Part shown: piece after piece, positions 32,710 to 40,323 of the stretch
How the letters are laid out: each line of letters opens with the position of its first letter
How positions within the stretch are numbered: position 1 is the stretch's first letter
NCBI RefSeq assembly: GCF_022489035.1
Contig: NZ_JAKVTV010000001.1
Coordinates: 992,001 to 1,056,000 of the forward strand
Reading direction: 5' to 3'
Origin: Christiangramia lutea
GTDB lineage: Bacteria > Bacteroidota > Bacteroidia > Flavobacteriales > Flavobacteriaceae
Length of the DNA: 64,000 nt
Made by a program: the position numbers and the translations under genes
The notes under the pieces: generated by a model
What the model was told of the DNA's origin: nothing
Databases searched by the model: none
What the model saw: the letters and a program-made list of their open reading frames with translations, nothing else

Positions 32710-34276
32710 TTGAAAGTTTTTCAGAGAAAACTCCTTTTTCTCCTGTGTTTCTCCATTTCACTTCCGGGCTTTTGAAATAGTTTATTCCAAGTTCATCCAT
32801 TCTAAGCCCGTGTTCAGCCAGCCTTTCCGTAAAATCCTGGAAATTTCTCTTTTCAGCATTTGTCCAGGCTACTTCAGCCATGGCAATGCTTCTGGGCCAT
32901 AACCTGTCGTCTGCCCGGTCATCACTTATCACCAGCTCACTCCAAACAGGAGCTTCCACACCAATAACCCGTTTATCGTTTGTATTGTAACTATAAACCT
33001 TTTCCAGGCTCACCCCTTCTTTATTACACCATTTATAAGTGTTTTCCTGGTCTTGAACGTTTCCGTGATCCAGGTAAAAGAATTTACAGAAGGAATCTAT
33101 TATTTTCTGGTCTTTGGCTATTTCTGTCTCACCGTTCCATCTTTGTACTATAAAACTATCACTTAATTCAGCTTTAGCACTTTCTTCCCAGCCAATGGCA
33201 GATTTTTCATATTTTCTAACTATTGCATCTGCTTTTTGAATGAATTCCTCATATAAAGGATCCTCGATCTCATCACCACCAATATGAATCCATTTTCCGG
33301 TAGTGATTTCAGATAACTCCTTTATAATATTTTCAACGAATTCATAAGTTTTATCATCTTCCAGGCATAACCTGGTCCAGCCAACATTATAACCATCATA
33401 TAATTCGGGAGGAGTTGCCCTTTTAGGCTCAATATTTTTATTGTTATCACAGTTCAATTCCGGATAAGAAGCAAGAGCGGCATAAACGTGGCCAGGCATA
33501 TCAATTTCCGGGATGATCACGATATTTCTCCTGGCAGCATATTCCTGAAGCTCGATATATTCCTTTTGGGTCAAAAATCCCGATCTTCCATTTTTAACTG
33601 CACTCTTCCCTCCTGTTTCGGTAAGTTCTGGATATTTTTTGATCTCTATTCTCCAGCCCTGATCATCGCTTAAATGGAGATGTAAACGGTTCATTTTATA
33701 AAAAGCCATCCTGTCTATATGCTTCTTTATATATTCCTTTGATAGAAAACTACGGGCCACATCCAGCATACTTCCCCTCCAGGAATAAGCAGGATTATCA
33801 GTAATTTCTACAAATTTTAGTTTGATTGAAGAATAAGATTTACCGCTTTCTATTTCTGGCGGGAACATTTGTCTCAAGGTTTGAATCCCGTAGAACATAC
33901 CGGCCTCGGTTGCACTTTTTATGCTAATTCCAGAAGAATTGATCACTAACTGATATCCCTCCTCACCGAGGTCTGTCTTTAATCCCGCATCTACCTGAAG
34001 ATTCCAGTTACCACAATTATCACCCTCTTTTAATTCTGTCTTTGTACCTGCAGCCTGAAGTAGTTTCTGGATCCATTTAGTTGAACTAGCGGCAGTTTCA
34101 TTAAAACAAATGATATTTTTGTTTGGGATACTATAACTTCCCGATTCCCAATTCAAAGTTTGAGGCATAGGAATGATCGAAGGAGTTTCTTCGGAATTTT
34201 GCATTCCAAAACCTGATAGGTTCAGGCTTAAAGCAATTCCTAGACAAATGAGATATTTGGTAAAATTTGAAATCAT
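32693..34276 (-). CDS. GH20 beta-N-acetylhexosaminidase
   Basis: A 527-residue exported exo-glycosidase (signal peptide to ~25). The N-terminal GH20b domain (SIIPMPQTLNWESG, GYQLVINSSGISIKSA, GMFYGIQTLRQMFP) precedes the GH20 barrel with SWRGSMLDVARSFLS, RLHLHLSDDQGWRIEIKKYP, IPEIDMPGHVYAAL and IHIGGDE (catalytic Asp335-Glu336). The end carries WTNAEKRNFQDF. It releases terminal GlcNAc by substrate-assisted catalysis. In this locus it could act on murein or chitin oligosaccharides. It overlaps murQ and follows the creatininase-like gene by 38 bp. Confidence 0.94.
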   Translation of the reverse strand: MISNFTKYLICLGIALSLNLSGFGMQNSEETPSIIPMPQTLNWESGSYSIPNKNIICFNETAASSTKWIQKLLQAAGTKTELKEGDNCGNWNLQVDAGLKTDLGEEGYQLVINSSGISIKSATEAGMFYGIQTLRQMFPPEIESGKSYSSIKLKFVEITDNPAYSWRGSMLDVARSFLSKEYIKKHIDRMAFYKMNRLHLHLSDDQGWRIEIKKYPELTETGGKSAVKNGRSGFLTQKEYIELQEYAARRNIVIIPEIDMPGHVYAALASYPELNCDNNKNIEPKRATPPELYDGYNVGWTRLCLEDDKTYEFVENIIKELSEITTGKWIHIGGDEIEDPLYEEFIQKADAIVRKYEKSAIGWEESAKAELSDSFIVQRWNGETEIAKDQKIIDSFCKFFYLDHGNVQDQENTYKWCNKEGVSLEKVYSYNTNDKRVIGVEAPVWSELVISDDRADDRLWPRSIAMAEVAWTNAEKRNFQDFTERLAEHGLRMDELGINYFKSPEVKWRNTGEKGVFSEKLSNEEDE

Positions 34277-34314
34277 ATTTTGGAATTTATCTGGCCAGTT
34301 AGCGAACAGGCGCG

Positions 34315-35079
34315 TTATTGTTCGTAGCGTTCATCAATATTAATTTCAGAAACTTCAATTATAAGTTCTGCCAATTTTCTCGAAACCAAATTAAAAAATC
34401 CTTCACCTTTTTCTGAGGTCGCTTTCCTGGGATTTCCAATTCCGGTGTCTTTAGTTACCATAGACCATTGTCTTTCGGCCCAGGCCCATCCTTCCCTGAT
34501 TCCGGTAATTTTAGATTTATTCTCCTTGCCATCTCCAGCTTTTTCAAGATCTGAAACCAAATCTGGTCTCAGATGCAGCATAAGACTGCTCTCCATTTCA
34601 TCTGCATGATCACCCTCCTCTTCAAAAAATTCAGTCTTTTCTGAAAACTTGAAAAAATCTGAAGTAACCAGAAACATTTTTGGAAACTTATATCCCAATT
34701 CTCTCAGTATAGGTTTGAAATTATTGCCTCCGTGACCGTTTAACAAGATAAATTTGTGAATATTTTGCCGGTCGAGAACTTCAATAATATCATAAAGTAT
34801 TGCCCGTTGGGTACTTGGAAGCAGGTTAATATCAAGAGTTATATCGGCCTGCCCCGTATTCACTCCAAAGGGGATATTTGGAAGCAGTTTAACCTTAGCT
34901 CCATTTTCGAAAGCCAACTTCGCAGCTTCGGCAGCAACCGCCTCTACCTGGTAATTATCTGTTCCGTAGGGTAAATGATAATTATGCGCTTCAGTAGCAC
35001 CCCAGGTGAGGACAGCAACTTCAATTTCTTCATCCTTAATAATTCTCCAGTTATTTTCAGCTAGAATATAAGGTCTCAT
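34315..35079 (-). CDS. Creatininase-family metal-dependent amidohydrolase
   Basis: A 254-residue cytosolic protein of the creatininase fold. Expected metal ligands are all present: WGATEAHNYHLPYGTDNY (Glu, His, Asp), LLNGHGGN (His) and GDHADEMESSLML (Glu). Relatives hydrolyse creatinine, formamido intermediates (ArfB) or process mycofactocin (MftE). None of these fits here, and the gene is inserted between transporter and GH20 in an amino-sugar cluster. Its start overlaps the MFS stop by 4 bp (ATGA). A hydrolase for an amide or lactam product of murein is possible, but this is a guess. Confidence 0.85.
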   Translation of the reverse strand: MRPYILAENNWRIIKDEEIEVAVLTWGATEAHNYHLPYGTDNYQVEAVAAEAAKLAFENGAKVKLLPNIPFGVNTGQADITLDINLLPSTQRAILYDIIEVLDRQNIHKFILLNGHGGNNFKPILRELGYKFPKMFLVTSDFFKFSEKTEFFEEEGDHADEMESSLMLHLRPDLVSDLEKAGDGKENKSKITGIREGWAWAERQWSMVTKDTGIGNPRKATSEKGEGFFNLVSRKLAELIIEVSEINIDERYEQ

Positions 35080-36362
35080 GATCTTCTAATTTTATATCCC
35101 AATACGGCAAAATATAGGATGAACAGGTAGCATGGTATCATCACCCAGTAAGCATCCTGCGGATTCCAGGTTTCTGCCAAAGCTCCATATGCCAGCGGTA
35201 TTATTGCTCCCCCGGCTATACCCATCACCAGTAGTGAGGAAGCAGCTTTCGTAAATCTACCTACATCGGCCAGGGCCATGGGCCAGATCGCAGGCCACAT
35301 TAATGAATTCGCCAATCCTAATAATGCGATAAATGCTAGAGATACATAGCCTTCTGTAAAAATCGCCAGAATGGAGAATACAATTCCCAGTACCGCGGAA
35401 ACTCTTAAAGCATTTTCCTGACTTATTACCTTTGGAATGGTAATTATCCCTATGATATAACCAATCACCATCGAAACCATGGTTCCGGTAGCAAAATACT
35501 TAGCTGTAGTAAGGGCGATTCCCTGTGAGGCACCATAACTTATAATACTATCTGCGGCGATCACCTCTACTCCTACGTAAAGGAAAAGCGTTATAACACC
35601 CAGGATAACATGTGGAAAATCGAAAACACTGGTTTTACCCGCGTTGGTTGTTGAAAGAGTTTCATCTTCCTCATCGGTATCTACTTCTGGAAGGCTGGAT
35701 TTAAAAACCCAAAAAGCCAGTATCAAGAGAACGGCGATTATCCCTATGTATGGTGGGATCACTCTTAAAGCCATTTCATTTAATTCGTTGATCCTTTCGG
35801 CGGAAGTGAGGTTGGCTATATCCGATTGCAGTTCATCTGCCTTTTCAAGTTGAAGGAAAAATCCGATCAATATTGGAGCAATAGCCCCGGCAAGTTTATT
35901 ACAGATTCCCATGATACTTATACGCTTAGCAGCACTTTCTGCCGGGCCAACTATGGTCACGTATGGATTTGATGCAGTTTGCAGAATTGCGAGTCCGCTA
36001 CCCATTATAAACAAGCCTGAAAGAAAAAGCAGGTAGGTTCTGGTAATAGCAGCAGGAATAAATAACAAGGCTCCAAAAGCCATGATCACCAATGCGACAG
36101 ACATTCCTTTCTTAAAGCCTAACCAATTCAGGGTTTTGGTTGAAACCGGTGCCATCACCACATAAGCTATATAAAATGCGAAAGTGACGAAAAAAGACTG
36201 GAATTTGGTTAGTTCACACGCAATTTCCAGGTAGGGTATTAATAGGGAATTTAGCCAGGTAACGAACCCGAAAATGAAAAATAAAGCTCCTATGATAATT
36301 ATGGACCGGGTTGTACTTCCTTCTACCCGATTAGCTTTTTCTTCTGCAACTGAGTTTGCCAT
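35076..36362 (-). CDS. MFS sugar transporter (FucP/NagP-like)
   Basis: A 428-residue inner-membrane carrier with 12 TM segments. FIFGFVTWLNSLLIPYLEIAC, FYIAYVVMAPVST, GLFIMGSGLAILQTASNPYV and LGLANSLMWPAIWPMAL are the typical motifs of the FucP/GluP/NagP group of proton-coupled sugar carriers. NagP transports GlcNAc in other bacteria, and a related carrier (MurT) imports MurNAc in Tannerella. In this operon GlcNAc or MurNAc is the expected cargo. It is 18 bp after the ROK kinase and overlaps the creatininase-like gene. Confidence 0.9.
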   Translation of the reverse strand: MANSVAEEKANRVEGSTTRSIIIIGALFFIFGFVTWLNSLLIPYLEIACELTKFQSFFVTFAFYIAYVVMAPVSTKTLNWLGFKKGMSVALVIMAFGALLFIPAAITRTYLLFLSGLFIMGSGLAILQTASNPYVTIVGPAESAAKRISIMGICNKLAGAIAPILIGFFLQLEKADELQSDIANLTSAERINELNEMALRVIPPYIGIIAVLLILAFWVFKSSLPEVDTDEEDETLSTTNAGKTSVFDFPHVILGVITLFLYVGVEVIAADSIISYGASQGIALTTAKYFATGTMVSMVIGYIIGIITIPKVISQENALRVSAVLGIVFSILAIFTEGYVSLAFIALLGLANSLMWPAIWPMALADVGRFTKAASSLLVMGIAGGAIIPLAYGALAETWNPQDAYWVMIPCYLFILYFAVLGYKIRRS

Positions 36363-36380
36363 ATTGATTTGAAGTGATAT

Positions 36381-37262
36381 TTAAGATGATAAAGATTTGT
36401 TTGAGTCTTTTTTATTCTCGGCTTCTGAAATAATAAGTGCCGCAGCACCTAAGATCGAAATATTATTAGTGTATGCGGTTTGAATTACCAGCATTTCCAG
36501 AATCTTTTTGAAAGGAAAGCTTTCCAATGAGTTATATAAACTCGCTTCAAAATATTTAAATGATCTGCTTACCGAACCTCCCAGAAAAATTGCTTCTGGA
36601 GAAAGGATATAAAGTATGGTTTTTATAGCGTTGGCCAGATGTACTCCAAATTCATCCAGAATCTTTAGAGCTTCAGGATCACCTTTTTCAGCATTTTTGA
36701 AAACGGTGGTTCCGCTCAAATTATATTGCTCCCGGAAAAACTTTCCACTACAGTAATCTTCTATTGTCTTATCTAAATAAGGAATACTGCCCAGTTCTCC
36801 GGCACCGGAAAGATTACCGGAATAAAGCTTATTATTCGCTATAATACCTGTGCCAAAACCAGTTCCCATGGTGATCCCTACCATACTCCTGTAATCTTTA
36901 CCTTTTCCAAAGATCTTCTCTCCGAGAGCAAAAACATTAGCATCATTGGTGATCATCACCTGAATTTTAAAATGATCTTCAAGATGTTTTTTAAGCTCCA
37001 CTCTTTTCCAGGAAGATATATTCAAAAGATCAAAGACGATTCCTTTTTTCTCATCAACCAGGCCAGGAACCCCTATTCCAATACCTTGTAGGTCATGATC
37101 TCCAAGTGATTCGATACCATTAATGAGGTTATGTATTATATCTTCTTTGGAAGCATCAGGGAGGGTTGGAAATTGAACCTCCTGTATCACCTTATTACCT
37201 TCAACAACACCAAGATGAATTTTGGTAGCACCAATATCTACTCCTAAAATTTTATTATCCAT
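36381..37262 (-). CDS. ROK-family sugar kinase lacking the zinc motif
   Basis: A 293-residue cytosolic kinase without an HTH. The phosphate loop ILGVDIGATKIHLGVV, GIGVPGLVD, catalytic Asp107 in TNDANVFALGE, GTGFGTGIIANN and AIKTILYILSPEAIFLGG match ROK kinases. The sugar-binding region reads GAGELGSIP (Glu156 kept, the usual His replaced by Ser159). The CxCGxxGC zinc cluster is replaced by a segment with a single Cys (EDYCSG). It is predicted to phosphorylate GlcNAc, MurNAc or both to the 6-phosphates needed by MurQ and the NagB fusion. It is first gene of the minus-strand run. Confidence 0.88.
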   Translation of the reverse strand: MDNKILGVDIGATKIHLGVVEGNKVIQEVQFPTLPDASKEDIIHNLINGIESLGDHDLQGIGIGVPGLVDEKKGIVFDLLNISSWKRVELKKHLEDHFKIQVMITNDANVFALGEKIFGKGKDYRSMVGITMGTGFGTGIIANNKLYSGNLSGAGELGSIPYLDKTIEDYCSGKFFREQYNLSGTTVFKNAEKGDPEALKILDEFGVHLANAIKTILYILSPEAIFLGGSVSRSFKYFEASLYNSLESFPFKKILEMLVIQTAYTNNISILGAAALIISEAENKKDSNKSLSS

Positions 37263-37370
37263 TAGCTGTTGTTTATAATAATGATTTGGGTAGCTTTATT
37301 AAAATAACAAAAGAGTTTTAACAAAGTATGTATATTTTTTTAATTTAAACAAGTACTTATATAATTTTTT

Positions 37371-37393
37371 TATAAAAGTTGTTGACTTTTATA
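37371..37393. promoter_or_regulatory. Inverted repeat between the ROK kinase operon and lepA
   Basis: TATAAAAGT (37371-37379) and ACTTTTATA (37385-37393) are perfect complements around TGTTG, 109 bp before the kinase ATG and 48 bp before the lepA -7 box. The role is unknown; AT-richness makes chance plausible. Confidence 0.3.
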
Positions 37394-37440
37394 GAATATG
37401 GAACAATTTAGAATTATTCTCTGAAGACATACAAATAAAC

Positions 37441-37448
37441 TATATTTG
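37441..37448 (+). promoter_or_regulatory. -7 box of lepA
   Basis: TATATTTG matches TAnnTTTG 51 bp before the ATG at 37500. No TTG at 19-21 nt upstream. Confidence 0.5.
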
Positions 37449-37499
37449 CAAACTTAATTGAGTTATTTATTGCTATTAAAATAGCTGTGAAATTTGGAG

Positions 37500-39296
37500 A
37501 TGAAGAACATTCGGAATTTTTGCATAATCGCACATATTGATCACGGAAAAAGTACTTTAGCCGATCGCTTACTGGACTATACAGGCGCTGTGACCGAAAG
37601 GGAGAAACAGGAGCAGTTGCTGGACAGTATGGATCTGGAGCGCGAACGTGGGATCACTATTAAATCTCACGCCATCCAAATGGATTACCTGCATGAAGGT
37701 GAAGAATATGTTTTAAACCTTATTGATACTCCCGGTCACGTAGATTTTTCCTACGAAGTTTCCCGTTCTATAGCTGCTTGTGAAGGAGCATTACTTGTAG
37801 TAGATGCCGCACAAAGCATTCAGGCGCAAACTATTTCAAATTTGTACCTGGCTCTGGAAAACGACCTGGAAATTATTCCGGTACTTAATAAAGTAGATCT
37901 TCCAAGTGCAAATCCTGAAGAAGTTACAGACGATATCGTAGACCTGCTAGGTTGTGATCCTTCTGAAGTGATCCCGGCCAGTGCTAAAACCGGACTTGGA
38001 ATCAAGGAAATTCTTGATGCCATCATTCAGAGAATACCAGCACCTAGTGGAAAGGTAGATGCACCCTTAAGAGCTTTGATCTTTGATTCGGTTTATAATC
38101 CTTTTCGTGGGGTTGAGACTTACTTCCGGGTTATAAACGGTTCCATTAAAAAAGGTGAGAAAATTAAGTTCGTAGCAACAGACAAGACCTATGATGCAGA
38201 TGAGGTTGGAACGCTGCGCTTAAAGCAATTTCCGAGAAAAGAAATAAAGACCGGTGATGTGGGATACCTAATTACCGGGATCAAGGATGCCCGCGAAGTT
38301 AAAGTGGGTGATACCATTACCAGCGCGGTGAATCCTACTACAGAAGCCGTGGCAGGTTTTGAGGACGTAAAACCAATGGTTTTCGCCGGAATTTACCCTG
38401 TAGATACTGAAGATTATGAGGAACTGAGAGCTTCCATGGAGAAACTTCAGTTGAACGATGCTTCACTGGTGTTCACGCCAGAGAGTTCTGCCGCCCTGGG
38501 ATTCGGTTTCCGTTGTGGTTTCCTTGGAATGCTTCATTTGGAAATCATTCAGGAAAGGCTGGAACGTGAGTTCGATATGACCGTAATTACTACGGTTCCT
38601 AACGTATCTTATTATGCATATACCAATAAGAATCCAGATGATATTATCCTGGTCAATAACCCATCAGACCTTCCTGAACCTTCTACGCTCAACAGAGTAG
38701 AAGAACCTTATATAAAGGCAAGTATCATTACAAAATCAGATTTTGTTGGTCCGGTTATGTCCCTTTGTATCGAAAAAAGAGGGGAGATCACTAATCAGAC
38801 TTATTTAACGCCGGAAAGAGTGGAATTAACCTTCGATATGCCGTTGGCTGAGATCGTTTTTGATTTCTACGACAGGTTGAAAACAGTTTCAAGAGGTTAT
38901 GCTTCTTTCGATTACGCTCCAATTGGAATGCGTGAGTCTAAACTGGTAAAAGTAGATGTTCTCTTAAATGCGAATAAAGTGGATGCACTCTCTGCTTTGT
39001 TACACGTGGATAATGCCTATGATATTGGTAAGAAAATGTGTGAAAAGCTCAAGGAACTCATACCGAGACAACAATTCGATATTCCAATCCAGGCTGCCAT
39101 TGGTGCGAAGATCATCGCCCGTGAGACTGTAAAAGCCCTTCGGAAAGACGTTACTGCTAAATGTTACGGTGGAGATATCTCCCGTAAAAGAAAGCTTCTG
39201 GAAAAGCAGAAAAAAGGTAAGAAACGTATGCGTCAGGTTGGGAATGTAGAGATCCCACAGGAAGCGTTTATGGCTGTTCTTAAACTGAACGATTAA
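37500..39296 (+). CDS. lepA: Elongation factor 4 (LepA)
   Basis: A 598-residue ribosome-associated GTPase, of the usual family length. G1 [16 protein letters not shown]2 RERGITI, G3 [14 protein letters not shown]4 LNKVDLP and G5 PASAKTG are intact. Domain II, the EF-G-like domains and the LepA-specific C-terminal domain ([20 protein letters not shown]) follow. It back-translocates or rescues stalled ribosomes. The ATG at 37500 gives the standard N-terminus; an in-frame TTG two codons earlier is less likely. It is monocistronic with its own promoter. Confidence 0.97.
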   Translation: MKNIRNFCIIAHIDHGKSTLADRLLDYTGAVTEREKQEQLLDSMDLERERGITIKSHAIQMDYLHEGEEYVLNLIDTPGHVDFSYEVSRSIAACEGALLVVDAAQSIQAQTISNLYLALENDLEIIPVLNKVDLPSANPEEVTDDIVDLLGCDPSEVIPASAKTGLGIKEILDAIIQRIPAPSGKVDAPLRALIFDSVYNPFRGVETYFRVINGSIKKGEKIKFVATDKTYDADEVGTLRLKQFPRKEIKTGDVGYLITGIKDAREVKVGDTITSAVNPTTEAVAGFEDVKPMVFAGIYPVDTEDYEELRASMEKLQLNDASLVFTPESSAALGFGFRCGFLGMLHLEIIQERLEREFDMTVITTVPNVSYYAYTNKNPDDIILVNNPSDLPEPSTLNRVEEPYIKASIITKSDFVGPVMSLCIEKRGEITNQTYLTPERVELTFDMPLAEIVFDFYDRLKTVSRGYASFDYAPIGMRESKLVKVDVLLNANKVDALSALLHVDNAYDIGKKMCEKLKELIPRQQFDIPIQAAIGAKIIARETVKALRKDVTAKCYGGDISRKRKLLEKQKKGKKRMRQVGNVEIPQEAFMAVLKLND

Positions 39297-39322
39297 TCAT
39301 AGAATTTTTATAGCCTTAATCT

Positions 39323-39415
39323 GGGCGTTCCGCCACCCATGGTCGGCGGCGGGCTATCCGTTCTAGTTTTTGGACGCTATCGCTGCCAAAAAGCTGCCAC
39401 TGCTATCCCTAACGC
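39323..39415. repeat. Palindromic intergenic element (GGGCGTTC ... CCCTAACGC)
   Basis: This 93-bp block is much more GC-rich than its surroundings. It begins GGGCGTTCCGCC and ends ATCCCTAACGC, so the ends carry GCGTT/AACGC inverted repeats. Inside, TTTTTGG (39367-39373) pairs with CCAAAAA (39386-39392) around ACGCTATCGCTG. Similar blocks are familiar between genes in Flavobacteriia; here it separates lepA and yebC and has no ORF. Confidence 0.55.
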
Positions 39416-39427
39416 AAAAACTAAATA

Positions 39428-39461
39428 GACCTCACAGGTTTCAGAAACCTGCGAGGTCTTC
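39428..39461 (+). terminator. Hairpin terminator after lepA
   Basis: GACCTCACAGGTTT (39428-39441) pairs with AAACCTGCGAGGTC (39445-39458) with one mismatch and a 3-nt loop, followed by TTCTT. It ends transcription from lepA ahead of the yebC promoter. Confidence 0.65.
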
Positions 39462-39490
39462 TTATTCAACCTAATTCCGCAACATTTTTT

Positions 39491-39498
39491 TATTTTTG
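39491..39498 (+). promoter_or_regulatory. -7 box of yebC
   Basis: TATTTTTG matches TAnnTTTG; the start site is expected near 39503, about 55 nt before the ATG. Confidence 0.5.
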
Positions 39499-39503
39499 TG
39501 ATA

Positions 39504-39536
39504 TTGAGTTAATCGATAGAAAATCTATCGACTCAA
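39504..39536 (+). other. 5'-terminal mRNA hairpin in the yebC leader
   Basis: TTGAGT (39504-39509) pairs with ACTCAA (39531-39536), and CGATAGA (39514-39520) with TCTATCG (39524-39530): 13 pairs, one 4-nt bulge and a 3-nt loop. It begins at the predicted transcription start and ends 22 nt before the ATG, so it may protect the 5' end or affect translation. Confidence 0.5.
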
Positions 39537-39558
39537 AATAAAGACTACAGACTAAATT

Positions 39559-40323
39559 ATGGCCGGACATAGTAAATGGGCGAATATAAAGCACAGAAAA
39601 GGAGCACAAGATAAAAAACGAGCGAAACAGTTCACCAGGGCGATCAAAGAGATCACCGTGGCCGTTAAAGAGGGTGGAGGACCCGACCCTGAAGCTAATC
39701 CATCTCTTAGAAACGCGATTCAGAATGCCAAGGGTGTGAATATGCCCAAGGATACTATTGAACGTGCTGTAAAGAAAGCCAGTGGGGCAGATGCTGATAG
39801 TTATGAAACAGTAACTTTTGAAGGTTATGGGCCCAATGGAATTGCCATTTTTGTTGAATGTACCACCGATAATACCAATAGAACCGTAGCTTCCGTAAGA
39901 TCGATATTCTCAAAAAATGGAGGTAGTCTCGGTACCAACGGATCCCTGGAATTCCTGTTTGATAAAAAAGGGGTTTTCGTAATTGAGAGGGAAAAGATCG
40001 AATTGGATCTGGAAGAATTCGAATTGGAACTTATTGAAGGAGGAGCATCAAAATTTGAAAAGGATGATGAATTTCTTACCGTTTTTACAGATTTTACAGA
40101 TTTCGGTTTGATGTCGTCCAAACTAGAAGAGCTCAAGATAGAGCCAAAGAATTCTGAAGTTCAAAGAATCCCGTTAAACACATTGGAATTGCCTGTAGAA
40201 GACGCGAAAAAGATTCTAAACCTGATTGAAAAATTCGAGGATGACGATGACGTTCAGAACGTTTATCATAACCTGGAAATTACAGACGAACTAATTGAGG
40301 AAATGGAAGAAGAGCAGGCCTAA
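39559..40323 (+). CDS. yebC: YebC/PmpR-family protein
   Basis: A 254-residue protein opening with the family signature AGHSKWANIKHRKGAQD, followed by ITVAVKEGGGPDPEANPSLR, YEGYGPNGIAIFVE-like FEGYGPNGIAIFVECTTDN and NGGSLGTNGSLEFLF. Family members bind DNA or assist translation of proline-rich stretches; TACO1 is the mitochondrial relative. The acidic C-terminus (FEDDDDVQNVYHN) is normal. Its stop overlaps by 4 bp the stop of the convergent antiporter gene, with no terminator visible between them. Confidence 0.95.
   Translation: MAGHSKWANIKHRKGAQDKKRAKQFTRAIKEITVAVKEGGGPDPEANPSLRNAIQNAKGVNMPKDTIERAVKKASGADADSYETVTFEGYGPNGIAIFVECTTDNTNRTVASVRSIFSKNGGSLGTNGSLEFLFDKKGVFVIEREKIELDLEEFELELIEGGASKFEKDDEFLTVFTDFTDFGLMSSKLEELKIEPKNSEVQRIPLNTLELPVEDAKKILNLIEKFEDDDDVQNVYHNLEITDELIEEMEEEQA

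Noticed and set aside
23252-34276. Chitin-specific utilisation locus
   Set aside because: GH18 and GH20 would fit chitin, but MurQ, the dipeptide epimerase, NlpC/P60 and the amidase have no use in chitin breakdown. Chitin oligosaccharides remain a possible secondary substrate.
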